A DNA stretch of 64,000 bases from RYN-230 sp963793825 (GTDB lineage Bacteria > Actinomycetota > Actinomycetes > Streptosporangiales > Streptosporangiaceae): assembly GCA_963793825.1 (NCBI GenBank), contig CAWCBE010000007.1, positions 186,001-250,000 on the forward strand, read 5' to 3'. The first letter of the stretch is position 1, and each line of letters opens with the position of its first letter. The position numbers were made by a program, and so were the translations under genes. A model generated the notes under the pieces. It was not told the DNA's origin. It saw only the letters and a list, made by a program, of their open reading frames with translations, and ran no database searches. Below are positions 1 through 8,200 of this stretch, piece after piece.

Positions 1-364
1 TCGGCCGGTAGGCCGATCCCGCCGCTGGTGGCGTCCGCCACCACTGTCACGCCCTTCCCGGCGGCACGCTGTGCCGCCGTCCCAGCCGGGCCATGCCCGG
101 CTGCCCTTCCTCGGCCGACCCACTCACTGCCGTGAGCGGCCCGGCCGGCCCAGGCGGGCGTCCCCGCCAAGGCCAGTCAGATCAAAGGCCTAACCGGCCA
201 AAGCCGGTCACGAACCGTATTCAGTCGTATTCATCCGCATGGCACGGAGTAACACCTCGCTGCCGTGAGGTTAAGCGTAGATAACAGTTTGGGCAAGCAG
301 TCGGCCCCGGTCTTCTAAAATCTTACTCTGTGCAATCAACTTCTTACCCGGTACTATCAGCCGG
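1..364. other. Left-edge stretch without a called gene
   Basis: No convincing gene is seen here. The part next to recX (about 220-364) is less GC-rich than the rest and is the 3' flank of recX on the minus strand. A minus-strand reading frame beginning with GTG near position 51, preceded by a GGGAAGGG-like ribosome site, runs off the left edge; it is too short to judge and is not called. Confidence 0.4.
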
Positions 365-1012
365 TTACCCTGCCTCGGAGTCCTCGTCTATCCAGGTCAG
401 CGCCGGATCGTCCGGATCAGGGACCGTACCGGCGAGATCGAGGCCTTCCTGCTCGAGCGCTTCCCGGGCGACGCGGTAGGCGACGGGTGCCGGGTACCCC
501 TTCCGCGCGAGCAGGCCGACGAGCCGCCGCATCCGGGCCGGCGCCGGCTTCCCGCGGCTGGCGGCCAGCCCCTTGGCCACCAGGCGCCGTGCGGTGGCCA
601 TCTCCTGCGCCGGGTCGAGGCGGCTGACCGCCGCGCTGATGTCCTGGCCGTCGACCCCGCGCCGCCTCAATTCGGCGGAGAGCGCCCGCCGGGCCAGGCC
701 CTTGCGGTGGTGCCGTGACTCCACCCAGGCCCGGGCGAAGGCGGCATCGTCGATGAGTCCCACCTCAGCGAAGCGGGCCAGGACTGCCATGACCACCGGC
801 TCCGGCAGGCCCCGGCCGCGCATGGCACCAGCCAGCTCCGCCCTGGTCCGCGGCCGGATGGTCAGCAGGCTCAGGCACAGCTCCCGGGCGCTGCCCTCCG
901 GGTCACCTTCCGCCCCGGCTGGCGCGCCCGGGCCCACAGCACCCGGATCGGGAGAACCCGGCCCAGCCGGGCTGGGCCCGGCGGGATCCGGGCTCAGGGC
1001 CGGGTCAGGCAC
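365..1012 (-). CDS. recX: Regulatory protein RecX
   Basis: RecX binds RecA filaments and modulates recombinase activity. The 215-residue product has a Pro/Ala/Gly-rich N-terminal tail of about 40 residues followed by the three-helix repeats of the family (for example LSLLTIRPRTRAEL and FAEVGLIDDAAFARAWVESR). The GTG start overlaps the 3' end of recA by 8 bp, so the two genes are almost certainly one transcript and translationally coupled. This recA-recX order is standard in actinobacteria. The repeated-helix region and context make the call safe; the exact start is less certain because the N-terminal tail is low-complexity. Confidence 0.93.
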   Translation of the reverse strand: MPDPALSPDPAGPSPAGPGSPDPGAVGPGAPAGAEGDPEGSARELCLSLLTIRPRTRAELAGAMRGRGLPEPVVMAVLARFAEVGLIDDAAFARAWVESRHHRKGLARRALSAELRRRGVDGQDISAAVSRLDPAQEMATARRLVAKGLAASRGKPAPARMRRLVGLLARKGYPAPVAYRVAREALEQEGLDLAGTVPDPDDPALTWIDEDSEAG

Positions 1013-3500
1013 CGCCGTTCACGCTGCCGACCGCGGCGGCCCGGGCCGCGGCCCCGGCCCCGGCCTTGGCTGCCCCGGCCCGGGCCGCGGGGACAGCCCC
1101 GGCCGGGCCGCTGGCCGCCCCTCCGTTGACGGCGGGAGCAGTGGCGGGAGCCGCTTCCGCGTCGACCCGCGGGCCGACACCGAGCTTCTCCTTGATCTTC
1201 TTCTCGATCTCGTTGGCCATGTCCGGGTTTTCCTTGAGGAAGTTCCGGGCGTTCTCCTTGCCCTGGCCGAGCTGGTCGCCCTCGTAGGTGTACCAGGCAC
1301 CGGACTTGCGCACGATCGACTGCTCGACCCCGAGGTCGATCAGGCCGCCCTCCCGGCTGATCCCGAAACCGAACAGGATGTCGCACTCGGCGACTTTGAA
1401 AGGCGGGGCGCAGTTGTGCACAACCACGTCCTCGGCGACCAGGTTGTGCAGGTCCGCCACCTCCACGTCGAACGTGCGGCGACGGCGGGCGGGCAGGATC
1501 TCGGCGACCCGGGAGAACCACAGCTGGTCCGCCAGGAGGTTATCCAGGAAGGGGTCATCGAGCCCGTCGGCCAGCCGCTGCACCCGGTCCCGGCGCAGCC
1601 GGGAGGCACCCAGCACCACCCTCATGCCTCCGCGTGGGTCTCCCGCACCTTCACCGACCAGCTGCGCGGCCAGCTGCGCGGTCACCCCGCGGCGCTCCAG
1701 GTGAGCGAGGACAGGCTGGACCACGTCATCGCTGAGGTAGACGCGCTGCGATCCCCGGTAGCGCCCGTCCCGCTCGGCGAGTTCACGGGTAACCACCTGG
1801 CCGCGCGGTCCCCACATGGGGATCGCGGCCGCGAACGCGGCCACGTTGTCCACGCCTGACACCCGGACTTCCCACAAGGGATGCTTTCCCGAGATCCTGC
1901 GCCCGTTGATCAGCCCACCGCGCTGCGCGCGGGGATCCCGGCGCTGGACGCTGCTCCCGATGCCCCAGCGGAGCAGCAGCCAGTGCAGCTGGTACGCAAG
2001 CTGCTCCGAAGTGGTCGAGAAGCCGGCCCGGATGCCGCCCGTCTGCTCCCGGGAGACGTAACCGTCCGTCTCGAAGATTCCGAAGATCACATTGCTGATG
2101 ACCTCAGACGAGATATCGGGCGCGAAGAAAGCCGCAGGAAGCTTCTTCTCAGGCGCCAGGCAGCCGTAGATCCCCGCCCACCGGCAGAGCTCTATAACTT
2201 CGTTCTTCTCGCCAGGCCGGTGTGAGAACGCCATCGTTATCAGCTGGTCCGCCGGCTTGGCCAGGCAGCCCAGGGTGCCGACGATCCGGGCCGCGTCCTG
2301 CTGCAGAGATTCTTCGACATTGCTGAAATGAACCGGCGTCTTCCCGCCCACGTAGCCATCGCCGATGAGATAGCCGAGCAGCCTGGCGTGATCCGGCGGA
2401 ATAGGCTCCTGCGAGCCGAACGCCGAGTAGGCCCGGGGCCGGGCCAGCCGGTCGCCGCGGACGAGTTCCCCGGCGGTACGCCAGCCATGCTCGGTGAGGA
2501 CCTTGTGATCAGGCGTTACCCAGAGCTCAGTGCTATCCCGGAGCCTGATCCCAATGACATCCTGCTCGCCCTGGTCGAACCACGAGACGACCTCGCCCGC
2601 CTGCAGCACGCCGTTCTTGTCGGTGGATACCGCATGGACCGGGAGCCGCCCGTCCACGATGTCCTCGATGCGGTGGGTGATGCCAGTAAGGGGATCAAAG
2701 ACGCGAGTGCCTTCCGCGAGGCACTTGTTCTTGACGACCTTGATCCGGGTGCGGCTGCCCACCGCCTCGGTCCCGTCCTTGAGCGTCTCGATCCGGCGCA
2801 CGTCCAGCCGCACCGACGCGTAGAACTTCAGCGCCCGGCCACCGCTGGTGGTCTCGGGCGAGCCGAACATCACCCCCACCTTCTCCCGCAGCTGGTTGAT
2901 GAAGATGCAGGTGGTATTGGTGTTGTTCAGCGCGCCGGCCAGCTTGCGCAGGGCCTGGGACATCAGCCGGGCCTGCAGGCCCACGTGGCTGTCCCCCATC
3001 TCGCCCTCGATCTCGGCGCGGGGCACCAGCGCAGCCACCGAGTCGATGACGACCACGTCGATGGCGCCGGAACGGATCAGCATGTCCGCGATCTCCAATG
3101 CCTGCTCCCCGGTGTCCGGCTGGGAGACGAGCAGCGCGTCGATATCCACGCCGAGGTGCTTCGCGTAATCCGGGTCCAGGGAGTGCTCCGCGTCGATGAA
3201 CGCGGCGATGCCGCCGGCCTGCTGCGCATTGGCCACCGCGTGCAGCGCGATCGTGGTCTTGCCGCTGCCCTCCGGGCCGTACACCTCGACCACGCGGCCG
3301 CGCGGCAGGCCGCCGATGCCGAGGGCCACGTCCAGGGCGATCGCCCCGGTCGGGATCACTTCCATCGGGGCCCGGCCCTCATCGCCGAGCCGCATAACCG
3401 AGCCCCGGCCGAATTGCCGTTCGATCTGGGCGAGCGCAGCCTCCAGCGACTTGTCCCTGTCGCCGCCGGTCCTGCTGACCGTCCTGTCGCTGCCTGCCAT
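1005..3500 (-). CDS. recA: Recombinase RecA precursor with in-frame intein
   Basis: RecA forms filaments on single-stranded DNA, drives strand exchange and triggers LexA self-cleavage. The ATG at 3500 is chosen because GGGAGA lies just upstream and MAGSDRT resembles other actinobacterial RecA starts; an ATG at 3512 is also in frame. The precursor is 831 residues: extein 1 carries the Walker A motif GPEGSGKT (residues 75-82), then an intein of 437 residues interrupts the protein after VVKNK, and extein 2 resumes with CAPPFKVAE. Without the intein the protein is about 394 residues, normal for RecA. The C-terminal tail is Ala/Gly-rich. A LexA-type operator lies about 170 bp upstream, which predicts SOS induction. 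Confidence 0.97.
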   Translation of the reverse strand: MAGSDRTVSRTGGDRDKSLEAALAQIERQFGRGSVMRLGDEGRAPMEVIPTGAIALDVALGIGGLPRGRVVEVYGPEGSGKTTIALHAVANAQQAGGIAAFIDAEHSLDPDYAKHLGVDIDALLVSQPDTGEQALEIADMLIRSGAIDVVVIDSVAALVPRAEIEGEMGDSHVGLQARLMSQALRKLAGALNNTNTTCIFINQLREKVGVMFGSPETTSGGRALKFYASVRLDVRRIETLKDGTEAVGSRTRIKVVKNKCLAEGTRVFDPLTGITHRIEDIVDGRLPVHAVSTDKNGVLQAGEVVSWFDQGEQDVIGIRLRDSTELWVTPDHKVLTEHGWRTAGELVRGDRLARPRAYSAFGSQEPIPPDHARLLGYLIGDGYVGGKTPVHFSNVEESLQQDAARIVGTLGCLAKPADQLITMAFSHRPGEKNEVIELCRWAGIYGCLAPEKKLPAAFFAPDISSEVISNVIFGIFETDGYVSREQTGGIRAGFSTTSEQLAYQLHWLLLRWGIGSSVQRRDPRAQRGGLINGRRISGKHPLWEVRVSGVDNVAAFAAAIPMWGPRGQVVTRELAERDGRYRGSQRVYLSDDVVQPVLAHLERRGVTAQLAAQLVGEGAGDPRGGMRVVLGASRLRRDRVQRLADGLDDPFLDNLLADQLWFSRVAEILPARRRRTFDVEVADLHNLVAEDVVVHNCAPPFKVAECDILFGFGISREGGLIDLGVEQSIVRKSGAWYTYEGDQLGQGKENARNFLKENPDMANEIEKKIKEKLGVGPRVDAEAAPATAPAVNGGAASGPAGAVPAARAGAAKAGAGAAARAAAVGSVNGGA
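1413..2723 (-). other. RecA intein with LAGLIDADG homing endonuclease domain
   Basis: The boundaries are read directly: the intein begins with Cys (CLAEGTRVFDP, splicing block A) and ends with VVVHN, followed by Cys+1 of extein 2. Block B is visible as VTPDHKVLTEHGW. Two LAGLIDADG-type motifs, LLGYLIGDGYVG and FGIFETDGYV, keep their acidic residues, so the endonuclease may still be active. At 437 residues it is close to the 440-residue RecA intein of Mycobacterium tuberculosis and sits at the same position in RecA (after the VVKNK segment). Splicing residues Cys1, penultimate His, terminal Asn and Cys+1 are all present, so autocatalytic splicing is expected. Confidence 0.95.
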
Positions 3501-3667
3501 GGATTCTCCCATTGAGGTTAAGGGGCTGCTCTGTTAGTTCCAACGTGCTGGTCCGGACGCTACGCGGCGGTACCGACAATTCCGCGCTGCCCCGCCGCGC
3601 CGCTGCTGGCGTGTCGCCGGGCCAGGCGGCGAGACGCCGCCGGCGGCCGCCAGGGCCCACCATAGGC

Positions 3668-3679
3668 GAACAACTGTTC
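3668..3679 (-). promoter_or_regulatory. LexA (SOS) box upstream of recA
   Basis: The sequence GAACAACTGTTC is a perfect palindrome of the GAAC-N4-GTTC type bound by LexA in Gram-positive bacteria and actinobacteria, extended by a further C/G pair (CGAACAACTGTTCG, 3667-3680). It lies about 168 bp upstream of the recA start and beyond the 3' end of the neighbouring DUF3046 gene, as expected for the recA promoter. Confidence 0.85.
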
Positions 3680-3786
3680 GATCATAGAGCCAACACGCCA
3701 CATTCGCGGGGAGATTATGGCGACTGCCGCCCGTGACTCAGCCCGGGAATGGCGCGCGGAACGGCGCGGGCCAGCCTCGTGCCAGG

Positions 3787-3981
3787 TCAGCGCAGGCGCT
3801 GCGGGACGTTGAACTCCTCGCAGACCGCACGCCACACGACCTTGGCGTCCTCGCCGTCCGCGAGGGCCCGTTCCACGGTCCGCTCGTCCAGCTTGGCCAG
3901 CACATGATCCTTGGCCACGCTGCTCGCGTACGCGTCGCCGAACTGAGCGGACATCCGCTGCCAGAACTCGCTGAGACGCAC
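3787..3981 (-). CDS. DUF3046 family protein
   Basis: This 64-residue protein of unknown function (MRLSEFWQRMSAQFG start, VWRAVCEEFNVPQRLR end) matches what I know of DUF3046, a small family usually encoded just upstream of recA in actinobacteria. The GTG start is preceded by GGGAGG. It is in the same direction as recA, and the 270-bp gap between them contains the LexA box, so recA probably has its own promoter. No catalytic motif is visible. Confidence 0.88.
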   Translation of the reverse strand: MRLSEFWQRMSAQFGDAYASSVAKDHVLAKLDERTVERALADGEDAKVVWRAVCEEFNVPQRLR

Positions 3982-4248
3982 GGCCCTCCCCAGGTTCCAC
4001 CCGGCCGGTACCTGGCGGTGCCAGCCGGCCTCCGGGCAGCAGCCGTGGCACAGCCTGCCGGCGCCGCCCGCTTGCGGCGAGAGTACCGGGACCGTGCGCC
4101 TGGCCGGACCATGCGGCGAGGGTCTGCCCCGCGGCCCAATTGGGTCCTGTGGGCAGGAATGCGATCACTGCGGCGGGGAAAGGTTGATAACGGGTGCGGG
4201 AACGCGGCATAACGTGGTGTTCGCAGATCCTGGGCGCATCCGATCGGC

Positions 4249-5067
4249 ATGGCCCGCCGGCCGCCGTTGACGGGCACGGACCGCCTGGAGCGTGCATTGG
4301 ACCAGTCACGGAGCGAGAACGGCGTTCCCACTGCGATAGCACGAGTACCTGGCCAGCGGCAGAGCGCCGACGGCCCGCCCGCGGCCCGCCCGCCCGGCGG
4401 CCGCCCGCCGGCCGACGATCAGCCAGGGGCAGGCCCGCCCGACCCCCCCGCCCCCGCCCCGGGCACCAGCACCATCCCGGTCCCCCGGGGCACCGACGGG
4501 TTCGCCGTGGCCACCCTGGTCACTGGCATCCTCGGCCTGATACCCGTCACCGCCGTCCTCGGCCCGGTCGCGCTGGCCCGCGTGGCCAGTTCCGGAGCCC
4601 GCGGCCGCCGGCTGGCCGTGACCGGCCTCGTCCTGGCGGGCGCATGGCTCCTGGCGGGCGGGCTGGCTGTAGCGGCGCTGGTGGCGCACCGGCCGCCGTC
4701 CGGGCCGGTCAGCCTGCCGCGCATCTTCGCCGTGCACACCGGCCAGTGCCTCAACTTCGCGCCCAACGAAATCTCCGGGGTGCACGTCGTCAGCTGCGCC
4801 TCGCCCCACGACGCGGAGGTGTTCGGCACGTTCCAGGTGGCCGGTCACCACTACCCCGGGACGCCGGCCCTGCGGCGCGATGCCGGGCTGGGCTGCGCCA
4901 GCAGGCTCTCCGGCTACCTGAACCCGCAGCTGGCGCCGGCGTCGCTGACCCAGTCGTACGTCTACCCGGATGCGGGCGCCTGGGCCGCGGGCGAGCGCAC
5001 CATCGTCTGCACCGTTCACAGCGCCACGGGCCAGCTCACCGGGTCGGTGCGGGGGCTGCCCGGCTAA
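4249..5067 (+). CDS. Membrane protein with DUF4190-like and septum-formation-like domains
   Basis: The 272-residue product has a Pro/Gly-rich cytoplasmic N-terminus (1-80), two hydrophobic segments around 85-145 (GFAVATLVTGILGLIPVTA and LAVTGLVLAGAWLLAGG) typical of DUF4190, and an extracytoplasmic C-terminal part (about 160-272) with Cys residues in FAVHTGQCLNF, VVSCASPHDAEVFG and ERTIVCTVHS. That pattern is typical of the Septum_form family of actinobacteria, whose role is poorly defined. It is divergent from DUF3046; the 267 bp between them must hold both promoters. An alternative is a general surface protein unrelated to division. Confidence 0.75.
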   Translation: MARRPPLTGTDRLERALDQSRSENGVPTAIARVPGQRQSADGPPAARPPGGRPPADDQPGAGPPDPPAPAPGTSTIPVPRGTDGFAVATLVTGILGLIPVTAVLGPVALARVASSGARGRRLAVTGLVLAGAWLLAGGLAVAALVAHRPPSGPVSLPRIFAVHTGQCLNFAPNEISGVHVVSCASPHDAEVFGTFQVAGHHYPGTPALRRDAGLGCASRLSGYLNPQLAPASLTQSYVYPDAGAWAAGERTIVCTVHSATGQLTGSVRGLPG

Positions 5068-5230
5068 GCCGGCTGGCCGCCCCTCGCCGCGCACACCCGT
5101 GAGGCCAGTGCGGCCGGAGTGGCTGCTCGGCTCCGGTACGCGGCGAGCGGCCACGGGATGGCGGCGCGACGTCCCGGGACGCATTCGAGCCGTGGTCCAT
5201 CTTGTCGGTAGCCCCAGGCACTATGGATAC

Positions 5231-8200
5231 ATGACCCCCTCCCCCCACCAGCCTCGCCCGGGCCAGCCGGGCGACGGCGGGGCCAGCGGCCGGGACGCGC
5301 TGGAAGGGTTCAGCGCGGTCACCCGCGACTGGTTCGCGGCCGCCTTCGCCGCGCCCACGCCGGCCCAGGCTCAGGCCTGGGCGGCCATCGGCAAGGGCGA
5401 GAACACCCTGGTCATCGCGCCGACCGGGTCAGGCAAGACGCTGGCCGCGTTCTTGTGGGCCCTCGACCGGCTGGCCGCCGCGCCGGCCCCGGACGACCCG
5501 AAGCAGCGCTGCCGTGTGCTGTATATCTCCCCGCTCAAGGCCCTTGCCGTGGATATCGAGCGGAACCTGCGGGCGCCGCTCACCGGGATCAGGCACGCCG
5601 CGCAGGCGATGGGCCACCCCGAGCCGGACATTTCCGTGGCGGTACGCACCGGTGACACCGGGCCGGATGAGCGGCGCAGGCTGGCCACCCGGCCCCCGGA
5701 CATCCTGATCACCACCCCGGAGTCACTCTTCCTGCTGCTCACCTCCAAGGCACGGGACGCGCTGCGCAGCGTGGATACCGTGATCATCGACGAGGTGCAC
5801 GCGCTGGCCGGCAGCAAGCGCGGCGCGCACCTGGCGCTGTCCCTGGAGCGGCTGGACGCGCTCAGCCCGAGCCTGCCGCCGGCTCAGCGGATCGGGCTGT
5901 CCGCCACCGTCCGGCCCGCCGAGACGGTCGCCTCCTTCCTGGCCGGTGCCCGGCCGGTGACCATCGCCGCGCCACCAAGCAGCAAGGAACTCGACCTGCA
6001 GATCGTGGTGCCGGTCGAGGACATGACCGACCTCGACCCGCCGCCGGGTGCCGCCGATGACGGGGCCGAGGGCCCCGCGCAGCGCCGGTCCATCTGGCCG
6101 CACGTGGAAGAGCGGGTGCTCGACCTGATCGAGCAGCACCGGTCCACGATCGTGTTCGCCAATTCACGGCGGCTGGCCGAGCGGCTCTGCGCCCGGCTCA
6201 ACGAGCTGGCCGCCGAGCGCGCTGAGCTGCGGGCCAGCCCGCCATCCGGGGAACCCACCCCGGACGGGACCGCCCTCCCCGGGAACCCGCCCGGCCAGCC
6301 TGGCCCGGGCGGCCCGCAGCGGGCCCGGGAGGCGCCGCCGGCCCAGATCATGGCGCAGGCCGGGGCGACCGGCGGGGCGCTGCCCGAGGTGGCCCGGGCG
6401 CACCACGGCTCGGTGTCCCGCCAGGAGCGGGCCCAGATCGAGGAGGCGCTGAAGGCGGGCCGGCTGCCCGCCGTGGTGGCTACGTCCAGCCTGGAGCTGG
6501 GGATCGACATGGGCGCGGTGGACCTCGTCGTGCAGGTCGAATCGCCGCCCTCGGTGGCCAGCGGGCTGCAGCGCACCGGCCGGGCCGGGCACAATGTCGG
6601 CGACGTGTCGCGCGGCGTGATCTTCCCCAAGTACCAGGGCGACCTGGTGCAGTCGGCCGTGGTGGCGCGGCGGATGCGCGGCGGCCAGATCGAGTCGCTC
6701 AGCATGCCGCGCAACCCGCTGGACGTGCTCGCCCAGCAGATCGTGGCGATGACGGCCATGGACGACTGGGACGTCAGCGAGCTCGAGCAGGTGGTCCGGC
6801 GCGCCGCCCCGTTCGCCGGGCTGACCCGGCCGGTGCTGGAAGCCGTGCTGGACATGCTGGCCGGGCGCTACCCCAGCGAGGAGTTCGCGGAGCTGCGCCC
6901 CCGGCTGGTCTGGGACCGGACGACCGGGCAGCTGCACGGCCGCCCCGGCGCCCAGCGGCTCGCCGTGACCAGCGGCGGCACCATCCCCGACCGCGGCCTG
7001 TTCGGCGTCTTCCTGGCCGCGTCGCAGCGCGAGGCCAATGGCCGCCACTCGCACCGGGTCGGCGAGCTGGACGAGGAGATGGTCTACGAATCCCGGGTCG
7101 GCGACGTGTTCGTGCTCGGCGCGAGCTCGTGGCGGATCGAGGACATCACCGCGGACCAGGTCCTGGTCTCTCCCGCCCCCGGGCAGCCCGGAAAGCTCCC
7201 GTTCTGGCACGGGGACGCCCCCGGACGGCCGGTGGAGCTGGGCCGCGCGCTCGGGGCGTACTGCCGTGAACTGGGCGCGATGAGTGAGCAGGACGCCGTG
7301 GCCCGGCTGCGCGCCGACGGCCTCGACGTGCTCGCTGCGGCCAACCTGGTCCGCTACCTCACCGATCAGCGGGAGGCCACCGGCTACCTGCCCGATGACC
7401 GCACCCTGGTGCTGGAGCGGTTCCGTGATGAGCTGGGCGACTGGCGGCTGGTGCTGCACAGCCCATTCGGCGCCCAGGTGCACGCGCCGTGGGCGCTGGC
7501 CATCACCGCCCGGCTCCGGGAGCGGTACCAGGGCATGGACGTGCAGGCGATGCACACCGACGACGGCATCGTGATCCGGGTCCCGGACACCGAGGAGCCA
7601 CCGCCGGCCGGGATCGCAGAGCTGGCCCCGGAGGACGTGGAGCAGATCGTCACCGACGAGGTCGGCAGCTCGGCGCTGTTCGCCTCGCGGTTCCGCGAGT
7701 GCGCGGCCCGGGCGCTGCTGCTGCCCCGGCGCCAGCCCGGCCGCCGCAGCCCGCTGTGGCAGCAGCGGCAGCGCTCCGCCCAGCTGCTGTCGGTGGCCCG
7801 CAAGTACGGCACCTTCCCGATCGTGCTGGAGACGGTGCGCGAGTGCCTGCAGGACGTGTTCGACGTACCGGGGCTGACCGGCCTCATGCAGGACCTGGCC
7901 GCGCGGAAGATCCGGCTGGTCGAGGTGGAGACGCCCACGCCATCGCCGTTCGGCCGGTCGATGCTGTTCCGGTACGTCGGCGCGTTCATGTACGAGGGCG
8001 ATGCCCCGCTGGCCGAGCGCCGCGCCCAGGCACTGGCGCTGGATTCCTCGCTGCTGGCCGAGCTTCTCGGCCAGGCGGACCTGCGGGAGCTGCTCGACCC
8101 GGCCGTGGTGGGCGAGGCCGAGCAGGAGCTGCAGCGGCTGGCACCGGGCCGCAAGTGCCGGGGCATGGAGGGCGTGGCCGACCTGCTGCGCGCCATCGGG

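Noticed and set aside
2328..3515. Long plus-strand frame opposite recA
   Set aside because: It has no domain resemblance and is antisense to well-supported recA.
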